Position numbers and translations under genes: made by a program
NCBI GenBank assembly: GCA_029844215.1
Contig: CM056732.1
Location: 48,531,007-48,595,006 of the forward strand
DNA length: 64,000 bases
Direction of reading: 5' to 3'
Source: Przewalskia tangutica
Lineage: Eukaryota; Streptophyta; Magnoliopsida; Solanales; Solanaceae
Part shown: positions 20,906-31,590 of the stretch, piece after piece
Layout of the letters: every line of letters starts with the position of its first letter
Numbering within the stretch: the stretch's first letter is position 1
The notes under the pieces: generated by a model
The model's input: only the letters and a program-made list of their open reading frames with translations
Told to the model about the DNA's origin: nothing
Databases searched by the model: none

Positions 20906-21511
20906 TTAGGGGCCGCGGCCGTGATGCGAGCATGATTGATTTGGTGGCGTGAGACCGCGTTATATTTTAGTGATGACTTTGAGGCGTGAGTCCCCGATTT
21001 GATATGATCGCTACATATTATGTAATCGTAGTTTGGTTATCATACATGTCTCCTGTTTTATATAGATCGCTATGATTCTATTACCGCTTTCAGTTTCACA
21101 TACTTGGTACTGTTATCGACCTCCTTGGGGTGCGTTCATCTGCAGTAAGTACACCGGTTGTTGATCCTCGCCATAGGATCACGATTCAATTTAGGAAGCC
21201 GTTTCTCGGAGGCTTATCTTTTGGTATGATTCCACGAGTTTGTAGGATCTTGTACATTCGGGGTATGGCGGGCCACCTCGTCATAGTTGTTATAAAAATT
21301 CGTAGAGTGCATCTTGTTGTGGCGGGGGTTTGTAAGGATTTAACTGTTCAATTTTGATATATACATTCGGGAAGTAACGTTTTGGTTAGTCTATTGCTTA
21401 TTTTATGTCTTGATTCATGCTTAAGTTTTATTTCCACTGATTTTCTCGATGTTTGTATCACTAGGGTGCCCGGTAAGGCACGATCCACGGGCAGGTCGGT
21501 CGTGACAAAAG

Positions 21512-21522
21512 TGGTATCGAGC
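21512..21522 (+). other. El-2 primer-binding site, altered
   Basis: Reads tggtatcgagcgatt where El-1 and El-3 read tggtatcagagcagtt: both CAG triplets have lost or displaced their A. It starts 5 nt after the LTR end at 21507. Since the tRNA complement is fixed, a sequence error is more likely than a real change. Confidence 0.85.
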
Positions 21523-21710
21523 GATTAATCCTCGGAAAGTGTCTGAACCGTGTCTAGTAGAGTCTTGATTATCGGTGTGTTGTGCACCACATCTATAATC
21601 AGGAGGCTGCAGGACATTTAGGATTGGTTTCCATTCTTCTCACTCTGAGATCGTGCCTTAGTGTTGTGTTATAAGTTGGACTCCTTCTGGCATATTCTTA
21701 TGTACCCGTT

Positions 21711-22470
21711 ACGCCTCTGAGCAACGAGCCAGAAGGGCAAGGCGGCAGAGGCTGCGAGTAGAGCACGAGAGGTTACGAGGCACGCACAGTGGTCATTACG
21801 AGATAGTACTTGACGACGAGTTTTATGGCGCGCTAGCCCAGTGAGTTTAGAGCGGCGGCAGCTTTCTCGAGGCCACGATACCAGGTCTCGCCCACGACCG
21901 AGAGCCCGTGATATGAGTTAGAAGGAGATGGCCTAAGTTACTAGCTAGGCTGGTGGCTGGGAATGAGGACGGACGAGGCAGGTGGTTCAGCATGCATGAT
22001 TCACCCTAGATCCGATAGTCTGAGACTTCGGGATTTCTTGAGTTGCAGTTCGCCAGAGTTCTATGGATAGAGAGCTGAGGATGATCCTCAGGGTGTCGTG
22101 CTAGTTTGGGAGATTGTTATACTTGCGGCCGTCAGGGCCATGTGATGGGAGGATGTCCAAGTAGGAGGGATACAAGAGGGACGACTCAGCCTACCGGGTC
22201 AGTGGCGGGTTCAGTTGTTCGGGAGAAGGGGGTGTTAGTCAGATGAGGTCACCCCTACCTCGTTGTGGCCATTGTAATAGACTCCATTATGGGGAGTGTC
22301 GTACTGCTTCGACAACTTGTATGCTTGCGGCCAACAGGGCCATTTGGTGAGAGTTTGTCCGACCAGAGGTAGCACAGATGTAGAGACTCGACGCCGGGAT
22401 CGGTGGCTGGTTCATCGCCTTGTATAGCTAGGCGACCTGCAGGGCAGGATTATGATTAGAGCGACAAAGG
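21711..22470 (+). pseudogene. gag: El-2 gag, start lost and frames broken
   Basis: The usual ATGCCTC start reads acgcctc at 21711, and the MPPR-like start and basic Ala/Arg-rich N-terminus are spread over several frames. Two zinc-knuckle blocks follow. The first, 22115-22159, is a clean CYTCGRQGHVMGGCP (CX2CX4HX4C). The second, about 22262-22365, reads CGHCNRLHYGECR and then CGQQGHLVRVCP in another frame. Two knuckle blocks about 150 bp apart suggest an internal duplication in gag or joining of two related copies. The central capsid domain is short or unrecognisable. The product would be an RNA-binding particle protein; the read sequence cannot encode it in one frame. Confidence 0.7.
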
Positions 22471-23390
22471 GAAAGTGAGGCAGTAGTTGCGGAGATATCT
22501 TTAGCCCTTAAGAGACTTGTTTATGTTGTTATGGTAGATACATGTGGAGTGCTATGTACGGATAGCATTGTGTTAAGTGCGAATTAGAAAACGTGGGTAG
22601 TTGGAAAAGGGGTAAGTCTGGAGACGAGACAATTGTGAGCCTTAGAATTTATAACAGTTAGGACCTCGGATGCAAGGCCGCCTTGAGTGGATGATTTTAC
22701 GGTTGGTCTTTGTCGAAGTACTTGGTATGCGTGAAATATATTGTGGGATAATTCCATGGGTAGTGTGAGATGGAAGTGGTAGCTTTCATGACGTGAATTA
22801 GTAAGATTGTTCCGGATCGGGGAACGAGAGAGTTTGGGCGATAGCGGGTCGGGTTGAGGCCAGATCGCGGGTCAACCCGCAACCCGGAGTGAGTGGGGTC
22901 GGTTGAGGTGGTCGCGGTGGTAGGATCACGAGGGTGCTAGGCCTGTGTTTAGGTAACCATCGTATGAGTTCGTGGATATGTTCGACTGCAATAAGATCGT
23001 GAAGGCGGGAATGGCCTTATAGGAATTTGAGGTTAGTAAGATGACCAAGTTTGGAGGTAGTGACTCAAGGTTTTGGAAACTGGCGATGACTGAGTATGGT
23101 GCGTGTACTAGAGAGTTCGGGTGTGCGAGAAGTGCGGCGAGTAAGGAAAGAAGTGAACGTGGGTTAACAGAATAAAAGAGATCATTTTGTTGTGAAGTGA
23201 AGGTGCGAAGGGAGTATCCTTTAGACCTTGGGTAGGAGCTTATGGTGATGTTATACACGTTAGAGGTGATTCCTCGTTGGCTTGGATTGGAGTTTTTCGC
23301 GTATGTTATATTATGGCCATTGGTGGCATAATTGGTTTCGTAAGTATAGTAGTGAAGGCTATACCGGCGCATGTATGTTTTGAGACTTAG
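22471..23390 (+). other. El-2 spacer with a possible conserved short ORF
   Basis: Non-pol sequence between gag and polypurine tract, shared with El-4 on the opposite strand. It has the cgggtcaacccgcaacc block (about 22870) and, at about 22980-23060, a segment whose El-4 counterpart reads DENRIVKAGRALKEFEASKK. In El-2 the frame is interrupted. There is no protease, reverse transcriptase or integrase. The 157-aa frame on the minus strand (22926-23399) is antisense and not matched in El-4. Confidence 0.5.
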
Positions 23391-23416
23391 AAGGAACATT
23401 AATGACGAATGTTTCT

Positions 23417-23429
23417 AAGGGGGAAAAAA
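23417..23429 (+). other. El-2 polypurine tract
   Basis: aagggggaaaaaa immediately before the LTR start at 23430. The preceding inverted repeat is partly decayed (aacatt...aatgtt). Confidence 0.85.
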
Positions 23430-23940
23430 TGTTACACCCCGTAGTTCCAGGGTATGTATGTGAGGACGTACGTACGAGAATACGACACAAAAATTGGAAA
23501 GGAAGAAAGATGTGATTTTTCAGAAAAGATTCGGATTTTGTGAAGGAAAAATGTTCGTTAAAGGGAATTGGATTCCCAGATTGGTATTCGACTTTTGGAA
23601 TTTTTGACAATTATGGAATTTTTTTTACGGAATTGGTCACGTGGGGCCCACGGGAGGAATTTACGGTTTGTGGGGCCCACTTTATTTTCAGATTTTTGGC
23701 ATTACGGATATTTTCGGAAGATGAAATATTTTGGACGAGTAGGGGGGGCGACACATGGCACCCCCATGTGGCTCATTGGCCGAAAAATTAGGGGGACCAC
23801 ATGGGACTTGGGCGTTTTTGGGGGACAAGTGGCAAGCCACTTGTCCCATTTTTGTGGTGGACATTTGGTAGGCAAATTACCCACACACTTGGACCCAATA
23901 TTCACCATACACTTGCCTAGATCTTGGCCATTGATTTCTC

Positions 23941-23948
23941 TATAAATA
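23941..23948 (+). promoter_or_regulatory. TATA box of El-2 3' LTR
   Basis: tataaata followed by cccc, counterpart of 16363-16370. Confidence 0.6.
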
Positions 23949-24818
23949 CCCCCTTAATGCAAGACTTCTTCATCCACACTTAGAGAGTTTCCAAGTCTTG
24001 AAAAATTCTCTCCCCTTTCCTTGTGAGCTCTCGGCCATGGGCTGAAATTGTGAGCTAAAGTTGTCCAAAAATTCTTAAAGTTTTAAGTGTTCTTCCTTAG
24101 AGTGTTAGGAAGATTGTGTACCAAGAGTTGGAAAATATTTCACACCACAGCCTAGAAACCTTACCTTGGCCGAAACTTGCCATAGTTTGAGCCTAAGTGT
24201 TCTTCACTTTTTGGAGTTGGATCTTGAAGAGAAGTTGTTTAGAAACTTCTAAGGGTTGCTCGGAGCGGGTTGGAGCATAAGGAATTGGAGCTAAGCGTTG
24301 CTCAGGATCGACTTATAATCTTGGATAATTTTGGGCTTATCGAGGTAATGATCTATGTCCCTCTATTGTAGTTGGATATTACGTATTGTAGTAATTTAGA
24401 ATTGAGTATAAGATATATTGGAAGGATGTTTATAAAGAATTGAACTGTATTTACAGTAGACTTGTAGTATTATTGTGGGGCAGTGTTGTACACGTCCGGT
24501 TAGACGTGTAACCCCCCCCCCCCCTTTTGGAGTTGTTGGCTTAGTAGCGGGCCTTGTTAGAGGAGGAGATTTATGTGGTTGCGGGGGGGAGGTGCTGCCG
24601 AATTTTCCGTAGAATATGGAACCTTGTATTTAGAAATGTTCTACGAAGGGATCTAGAAGTTGATAGACGTTTTGTGGCCTTTATAGGTTGAAGTACTACG
24701 AGTATCATATTCTACTTGGAGGGTGGAAAAGGCTAGCGAGGTTCTGATGCTTTGGAGCGTTTTGCTAATTGTCGATAATCGTCGCGAGGTATGTGAACCT
24801 CTTCCTATCTTTTCTAGC

Positions 24819-24823
24819 ATGAT
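24819..24823. other. target-site duplication of El-3, left (ATGAT)
   Basis: ATGAT before the LTR start at 24824; repeated at 37963-37967. The empty site survives at 19408-19412. Confidence 0.9.
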
Positions 24824-25229
24824 TGTTATACCCCGTATTTCCAGAGTATGTACGTAAGGGCGTACGTACGAAAGCCTAGCCTTAAAGTTTAGGCACAAGA
24901 CGTTTTTTTGGGCACAACTCATTAAAAGAATCGTTTTCCGACGAAACGTTTTACACAACTCGCGTAGGATAAATTCCGGCTATGTCATTTCTAATTTTTG
25001 CGGATTTTTCCGAGAGACGAAACATTTTGGACCAACGAGAGGGCGACACTTGTCACCCTCTCATTGATGGATGTGGGGCGGCATTATGGCCGATTGGAAG
25101 AGCTTATTTTGTCAAGTAGTTGGTAGGATATTTTGTGTAGTAGATAGAATGGACACTTGCCTAAATCCTCACCCTACACTTGCCTTGCACTTGACATCAT
25201 CTTGGCCATTGGTTGGCCATGGCTTGACC

Positions 25230-25237
25230 TATAAATA
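25230..25237 (+). promoter_or_regulatory. TATA box of El-3 5' LTR
   Basis: tataaata followed by cccc, 406 bp from the LTR head. It would drive the full-length gag-pol RNA. Confidence 0.6.
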
Positions 25238-25581
25238 CCCCCTTAAGATGAAGAGTTCTTCATCCACAAATTACTCTCCAAGTCTTGAAAATCCTCCCCT
25301 CTCCCTTGAGCCTTTTTCGTCCAAGCCTTCACCCCCCCCCCCTTGAGTGAAGCTTAGCCGAGGCTACCACCCCTAGCCTAGCCGAAACCTACCCCCCCTC
25401 CCTTGGTAGAAAAGTTGCCTTCTAGTATTGTTATAATGCCCAAAATACCCTAGCCCAAATCCCTTAGTACTTAGTAGAAGTTGTGAAGAACTTCTAAGGG
25501 TTCTTGGAGCTATCGGAGCGTACAAATTAGGAGCTAAACCTTGCTCAGGAGCGACGTTTAACTTGGATAATTTTTGGGCTT

Positions 25582-25592
25582 ATCGAGGTAAA
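25582..25592 (+). promoter_or_regulatory. donor-like site in El-3 5' LTR
   Basis: atcgag|gtaaat, about 330 nt after the predicted start of transcription. Paired with the acceptor-like site near 27470 it would define a leader intron of about 1.9 kb that includes the primer-binding site. Confidence 0.4.
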
Positions 25593-26876
25593 TAAACTTA
25601 TCCTTCTTTTGTAATTAGAGAATACATACTGTAGAAGTATAGGAATAAGTATAAATACTTAGAAGGATATTACAAAATAGAATTGAACTGTTATCACAGT
25701 AGAAGGGTATAAAAGAAGAATAATTGAACTGTACTCACATAATCTTTTTCTGATGAGAGTATAGCTTACCGGGTAGGGAAGTGCTGCCCAAATTCCCATA
25801 GAATAGAGAACCCTCTGCTTAGAGCTTTATACAGTACAGTCTAGACGTTGATAGACGTATTTGACTGTTATAGGCTGATTCTCTGCGCGCGACATATTCG
25901 ACTTGGCAGGAGGTTTTCGCCGAGAAGGTATGTGATTCTTCCTAAGCATGATATTTTAACATATATATATAGTACGGTAGACGTACATGTGTTAACTGAA
26001 TAATAATCACGGCAATGTCTTTTGACTTAAGCCTGAATAATAACTACGGCAATGTCTTTTGACTTAAGCCTGAATAATAAGAATCCTGATGCATTTCAAA
26101 AGAATATTGAATCATTTTTAACAGAAGAGAAATATTTGGTTTTTAAAACAAAAGCTTAAGAGTTATACTAGCTTTATGGGAAGTTAGGTATAACAACTTA
26201 AGAAAGATAAAAAGGAACTGTTTACTTGTTTGTTTATAAAAGCCTTGTATTGATTTCTGTTAAGTGTAGTAAGATTGTTTGATAAGTAGATATATTATGA
26301 TGCTACATGTGTTAGTGTCTTGTAATGTTGTGAAAGGGGGTCATTCTTGTTGTGCTTACGTTGCTAACCGGTAAGTCCGTTTATCATATTATATCACCTA
26401 CCCTCGACTTATTATACCGGGCTTGCCACCGCGATGCGGTCTATACGGCCTATGCGATCTATGTGACTATGCGAGTGCGGAGTTCCAGGATTGATCATTC
26501 GGTGTTTTAGCCCGACGCGGGGATACCTATGCGGTGCGTGACTATCGCGGTCTATCGAGACTATGCGGACCGCGGGAGTCCAAAGTAATGCAGGGTTAGC
26601 TACCGTCGCGAGGAATACCTCACGCGGTGCATGTGTGACTATGCGGATCGCGGAAGTCCGTGATTAGCACGCAGAATGATACTATGGGCGATTGGCCTTG
26701 CTTCGATCATTCGCGCCTAGAAAAGACATTCTGCTTTTCCTATTGCGTTTGTTGTTTGTGATATGGCACTATGTGCAATTGAACCGATTTGCAAATGGTT
26801 TTAAATACTTGATTTCATTTAAGTACTTTACAGTTTCACATACTTGGTACCTGTTGTACTGACCTCCTTCGGGGGG

Positions 26877-26899
26877 CTGCGTTCATGCCGCAGGTAAGG
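26877..26899 (+). other. hairpin and second donor-like site in El-3 LTR
   Basis: ctgcg (26877-26881) pairs with cgcag (26889-26893) around a ttcatgc loop, followed directly by gtaagg, so the 3' arm ends in CAG|GTAAG. The same hairpin plus gtaag/gtaagt is present in El-1, S1 and the minus-strand LTRs where not shortened. Confidence 0.4.
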
Positions 26900-27272
26900 G
26901 CAAGCAGGTGCTAGATCCACATCCTTAGGATCTTTGCTTTGGTGTCAGGAGCTCCATCTTCTCCGGAGGCTCTACTTTTGGGTATGATCTCCCTGTATTG
27001 TAGATAGTTTTGTACATTCAGGGTATGGCGAGCCTGTCCGCCATAGTGGTTTACTTCTTTAAGTGCGTAGTCTATTATGCGGTTGGGATGTAACTGCAAA
27101 ACTTGGGTTATATATATATGCCGAAAGGCAAGCTTTTCTTCAGATAAAACTGTTTCTATTTTTATAATGTTTCTTGTCTTGTCTTATGTTCCGCTGATTA
27201 CTCTGATGTATGACTACTTGGGTGCCCGGGTAAGGCACCAGTCACGGGCCCCGGAACGGGTCGTGACAAAAG

Positions 27273-27284
27273 TGGTATCAGAGC
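27273..27284 (+). other. El-3 primer-binding site (tRNA-iMet)
   Basis: tggtatcagagc, 4 nt after the LTR end at 27268; intact. Confidence 0.95.
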
Positions 27285-27473
27285 AGTTAATCCTCGGAAA
27301 GTGTCTGAGACCGTATCTAGTAAGTCTTTATTATCGATTGTGTTGTGCACCACACCAATAATCGGAGGCTATAGGATATTTAGGATTGGTTTCCATTCTT
27401 CTCACTCTGAGATCGTGCCTTAGAGGCGTGTTATAAGTTGGACCCTCTAACGTATTCCTTTTCACATGCGATT

Positions 27474-28740
27474 ATGCCTCCACGTAAGGCACCCGCCCGA
27501 GAAGCGCAAAGCGGAGGCTGCTAGTAGGACACCGAGAGTTACGAGGGCTCAGGCACAGTCTATACACGAGACGGCGAGTTCCATGACGCCGCCCGGCCCA
27601 GCGAGAGACCCACGATGCCGTACCTTCCCACGGCTGGGCGGAGGTTAAGTGCAAGGAGATGGCCCACTATTGGCTAGGATTGTGGCGGACATGAGGCCGA
27701 TGGATCTGGCAGTTCAGTTCGGCCCGATCGTACCGTGGTTCACCCGAGGCGAATAGTTTGAGGCTACGAGATTTCTGAGTTGTAGCCCGCCGAGTTTTAC
27801 GGTCGAGGCGAGGATGATCCGCGAGAGTTCATCCGTCGATTCTGAGAAGGATCACGCGGGTGATCAAGGCTTCAGAGACCAGTCGTGACCTTTGGTTCGC
27901 GTCAGCGTGATACCACGATCGATTGGTTTGATTCGTAGGAGCTCTCCGGGAGAGCATGCACCTCAGCAGTATGGGATGAGTTTTGGAGGCTTTTCTCACA
28001 CTTCTTGCCTCCGCGAATGAGAGAACGCGGGTAAATGATTTTTTGCTTAGCGAGAGAAGCGCGATTAGGGAGTACAATGTCGAGTTCGATTCTTTGGCTC
28101 GATATGTCCCTGCGCTAATGCGACATGGAGGACCGTGTACACCGCTACGTCACCGGCTAGATGATTATATGGCGAGTCTTGTGCGGGTGTGTCTCTTCAC
28201 GAGCATGGACATTACCGTATGCGAGCTCATGCACTTGGATGCGAGGCGTAGGCCGACGGGTAGACCGATATCGCCAGCAGAAGAAGGCGAGACGGCGGTT
28301 CTTTTGGTATCCTCGGGGTGGGCGACATCAGAAGTCTAGATTTGCACCACACCCGGCTGAGCACTCCCACATCATTTTGGTGCGGCCCGAGCATTCGGGC
28401 GGTCGGGGCCCCGGACTTGATTTCGGGTAGCAAGGTGCTAACCGATCGAGGTCTGCCGGTGTGTTCGTTGTGGTAGATTCCATTCGAGGCTGTAGTACTA
28501 CTCGGGAGCTTGCTATACTTGTGGCAGCAGGTCATTATCGCGAGTTTGTCCGACCGGGCGCGGTGGTAGGGCTCGGCCTACGAGTGCATTGCGGTTCATC
28601 ATCTCCTACGATTACTCGCCCGGGCGAGTACTCGAGGACCAGCGGTCGCGGCAGGTCGTGGCGGGTCCCGATTCTAGCGGTCCTCGAATCGCATTTATGC
28701 CTGTCCACCGGGCGGGATCGTGAGGCCTCACCGATGTCGT
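27474..28740 (+). pseudogene. gag: El-3 gag (frames broken)
   Basis: Starts ATGCCTCCACGTAAGG (MPPRKAP), after a pyrimidine-rich stretch and a CAG-like acceptor. A basic N-terminus (EAASRTPRVTRAQAQ) follows in another frame. Capsid-domain words are seen at about 28010-28240 (DFLLSERSAIREYNVEFDSLARYVPALM; then LDDYMASL), typical of Retrotrans_gag of plant Ty3/gypsy. A zinc knuckle lies at 28453-28560, with CVRCGRFH and then CYTCGSR...CP in the next frame. The domain order and length match an intact gag, but at least six frame changes interrupt it. Where the sense can be judged they lie at places where CAG or CTG is expected and CG is read. Confidence 0.8.
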
Positions 28741-29130
28741 CACAGTACCTTATCGATCTCGATTATGATGTGTATGCCTTGATAGATCCGGTTCTACTGC
28801 CCTATATATCTCCCCTTATTGCTAGTAGGATAGGGATAGAGCACGAGTCCATAGACCACTCGAGGTAGCTACGCCATGGGTGATTCGGTGGTAGCTCGGC
28901 GGGTATATAGGGCTTGTCCGGTGACCATATCTGATCGTCGGACCACTGCCGACTTGATAGTGGACATGGACCGATTTCGACGTGATCATGGGCATGGATT
29001 GGCTAGCTTCTTGCTACGCCAATGTAGATTGCGAGGAGAGAGTGGTACGGTTCGATTTCTGAGGAGCGCTTGTTGAGTGGGAGGAACACTGTATCGCCAG
29101 AGGTAGGTTTATTTCCTACCTCGAGGCTAG
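28740..29130 (+). pseudogene. pol: El-3 protease region
   Basis: Retropepsin-type aspartic protease that would cut the gag-pol polyprotein. The frame 28461-28868 contains DVYALIDP (catalytic Asp codon at 28785) and YISPLIASRIGIE. The glycine after the active-site Asp-Pro is lost by a one-base frame change at ccgg. The next frame (28876-29076) holds TADLIVDMDRF and, shifted, a VIMGMDWLASCYA-type segment that marks the end of the protease. Domain length is normal for the family; no single frame spans it as read. Confidence 0.75.
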
Positions 29131-29269
29131 GAAGATGGTGCGGAAGGGTATATCTACCATCTCGTTCGGGTGTTTGATCGAGGTGCGGTACGATTTTCGA
29201 TCGATTCGGTAGTCGAGAGTTCCCAGGCGTGTTTCAGACGACCTCGGGTATCCTCCCGATAGGAGATCG

Positions 29270-30100
29270 AGTTTGTATAGATGTGTTGCGGACACTCGGC
29301 CTATTTCCATTCCGCCATACGAACGGCACCGCCGAGTTGAGAGAGTTGAAGGACCGGTGAGAGATTTCCGGAGAAGGGCTTCATCAGACCTAGTGTTTCT
29401 CCCAGGCCGGTATTGTTCGTAAAGAAGAAGGGCGGGGCCGCGCATGTGTGTTGATTACGCGGTGAACAAGGTGACCATTAAACGAATACCCTTCCCGGGA
29501 TTGATGATTTGTTCGACCGGTTGCGGTAGCGAGATGTTTCTTCAAGATTGATCTGCGATCGGGCTATCATCGAGTTCGAGTCGAGAGGTGGATGTCCACT
29601 AGATCGCATTCGGACGTGCGGGCATTATGAGTTGGTCATGTCTTTGGGTTGACCAATGCTCGTGGTATTCATGGATTTGATGAACCGAGTGTTCAAACCA
29701 TTTTGGACACGTTTGTGATAGTGTTCATTGATGATATCTTGGTTTATTCGCCGAGCGAGCACGCGGAGCATTTGAGGCTGTCTTGTGATTCTCGAGACCA
29801 GCGATTATCGCCAAGTTTTCCAAATGTGAGTTTTGGTTGACTTCGTGGCTTTTCTTGGGCATATTGTGGCTGATGGCATTCAGTGGATACGCCAAGATCG
29901 AGGCGTCGAGGACTTGGCCTAGACCTACTACTCAGAGGTGCGCGATTTTACGGGCCTCGCAGATATTATCGCGGTTCGTAGAAGTTTGCTTCTATCTGCA
30001 CCATTGACTAGGCCGACTCGGAAAGCGGCTAAGTTTGATGGTGATGCTTGTGGCGGGGTTTCCGATTCTTGAAGAGAGGCGGCATCGCCCGTTCTTACTC
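29270..30100 (+). pseudogene. pol: El-3 reverse transcriptase
   Basis: Reverse transcriptase of the Ty3/gypsy type, which would copy the element RNA into DNA in cytoplasmic particles. Visible pieces: RPISIPPYE near 29290, VKKKGG and MCVDY near 29415-29460, FFKID and GYH near 29535-29570, then in the frame 29649-29840 the catalytic FIDDILVYSPSE with the two aspartates at 29730-29735. AFLGH and the GYYRRF-type region follow by 29970 across frames. All expected motifs are present in order, so the gene was complete. As read it carries many one- or two-base frame changes. Confidence 0.85.
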
Positions 30101-30460
30101 TTCGCAGGACGACGGTTATGTTGTGTATTGTGATCGTCGCTGCATCGGGTGGGATGTGTGTTGATGCGGCGGGGTAGAGTTATAGCGTATGCATCCCGAC
30201 GACTTAAGAAACACGAGAGGAACTACCCCCATGATTTGGAGTTACGTGGTGATTCACGCTTTGAAGATCTGGAGGCACTATTTGTATGGGGTTCACGTGG
30301 ATATTTATACGCACCACAAGAGCCTCCAAGTATATCTTACGCGGAGGAGGCTGAACTTACGGCGAGGCGGTGGTTAGAGTTGCTTAAGGATTACGATGTT
30401 GATATCTGTACCAGGGAAGGCCAATGTTGTGGCAGATGCTCTTAGTCATAGGTCGATGGG
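30100..30460 (+). pseudogene. pol: El-3 RNase H
   Basis: Ribonuclease H that would degrade RNA in the RNA:DNA hybrid. The region starts at a YVVYCD-like segment (about 30117-30135, with the first catalytic Asp), then GCVLMRRGRVIAYASRRLKKHERNYP in the frame 30149-30445. DIYTHHKSLQVYLT follows in frame 30189-30377, the usual TDHKSL motif with its Asp changed to His. RRWLELLKDYDVDI and KANVVADALSHRSMG (30396-30632) complete the domain. At least three frame changes. Confidence 0.85.
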
Positions 30461-30639
30461 GAGCCTATCAGATGTGCAACTAGAGAGGAGGGGCATGGTT
30501 CATGATTTGCATCAGTTAGCGAGCCTTGGTGTCCGGTTGATTGATTCTGATAGCAGTGGGGTACGAGTTCGTGAGGTTGCGAGTCTTCCATCGTCGAGAG
30601 GTGAAGAGGCAACATTCGAGGATCCGGTTTGATTCGGTA

Positions 30640-31590
30640 TCGTGATGCGGCTCTTCGTGAGGAAGGGTCCTTTTGAGTAGCACGATGGGGTGCTAAGGTT
30701 TGAGGCGTGTTGTGTGTTCCGGATGTTGCGAGGACTTGGCAAGTTCTTGGGGAAGCACACGCGGCGTTACTCTATCCGTCGAAGTCGACAAGATATACCA
30801 CGACCTTAGATCGTGTATTGGTGGGATGGCTTGAAGAGGGGCGTTGCGAGTTCGTAGCTCGGTGCGTGTTGTCGGCGGTGAAGGTATAGCACGAGAGGCA
30901 CGGTGGTTTGTTCTGACGATAGAGATCCCGACACGGAAGTGGGAGGTGATCAACATGGACTTCATCACGAGATTACCTCGCACTCGGAGAGACATGATTC
31001 TATATGGGTTATCGTCGACAGTGTGAAATCAGCCCACTTTCTTCCGTTAGGGCGACTTTTTACCGAGGATTATGCGAACTTTACATCAGAGATCGTCGGA
31101 CTGCATGAGTCCCTATTTCGATCATATCGATGCAGGAGCCCGGTTCTGGCTAACTTCGGAGGTCTTTCGAGAAGGTTTGGGGGCCTTGGTGAGCACGATG
31201 CTGCATTCCATCCACGTAGCATGACGGGCCGGTGGCGCACTATCCGGACTCTTGAGGATATCTGCGAGCTGTGTTATCGACTTCGAGGTAGCGGAGGATC
31301 ATTTGCCTCTAGTTGAGTTTGCATATAATAATAGCTACCACTCCGGTATTCGGATGGCGCCTTATGAGGCCTTGTATGGGAGGAAGTGCGGTCGCCGATG
31401 GCCCGGTTCGATGTGGGCGAGTGCGATTAGTGGGACCAGATTTGGTGCAAGGCGATGGATAAGGTAAAGCTTATCGGGAGCGATTCTTGGCGGCTCGAGT
31501 CGGCAGTCATATGCAGATCATCGTCGTCGGCATCCAGGTTCGAGGTTGATGATTGGGTTTTCTGAAGGTGTCACCCATGAAGGGTGTGAT
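30640..31590 (+). pseudogene. pol: El-3 integrase
   Basis: DDE integrase that would insert the DNA copy. The zinc-binding N-terminal part is seen at about 30740-30880 (EAHAALLYPSKST...EFVARCV). The core starts at KWEVINMDFITRLPRT (about 30930-30980). SAHFLPLGRLF follows at about 31030 and a HGV/ISD-like region at about 31100-31150. The DDE glutamate segment (near FHPRSMTGRWRTIR, about 31200) is unreadable because of frame changes. The C-terminal part HLPLVEFAYNNSYHSGIRMAPYEALYG is clean at 31303-31385. It is followed by KVSPMKGVMRFGKKG (31562-31606). Confidence 0.85.

Larger units (their letters stand above)
12540..21507 (+). mobile_element. El-2 5' LTR, interrupted and partly duplicated
   Basis: The LTR head (12540-12582) is split from its continuation (15896 onward) by S1. 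At 17245 an El-3-type LTR begins, and at 18651 El-2 LTR sequence resumes at a point already read at 16493, so about 755 bp are present twice. The LTR then runs without a break to its end at 21507. The uninterrupted length judged from the 3' LTR is about 3.56 kb. Confidence 0.85.
23430..24823 (+). mobile_element. El-2 3' LTR, first part
   Basis: Starts TGTTACACCCCGTAGTTCC and matches 12540-12582 joined to 15896-17245, which shows where S1 was inserted in the other LTR. It is cut by El-3 after ctagcatgat and resumes at 37968. Confidence 0.9.
24824..27268 (+). mobile_element. El-3 5' LTR (2,445 bp)
   Basis: TGTTATACCCCG...GGGTCGTGACA. Contains the TATA box (25230-25237), the donor-like site (about 25588), a GC-rich degenerate block (about 26420-26700) and the hairpin-rich tail. 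It lacks the 160-bp module found in the longer LTRs of the other elements. Confidence 0.93.

Noticed and set aside
22926..23399. 157-aa minus-strand frame in El-2
   Set aside because: Antisense to the element and not conserved in the homologous stretch of El-4.
21508..23429. Decay of El-2 by ordinary mutation
   Set aside because: Changes are concentrated at CAG/CTG and CCGG motifs, not spread as expected for neutral decay; C-to-T changes at methylated sites are not dominant.
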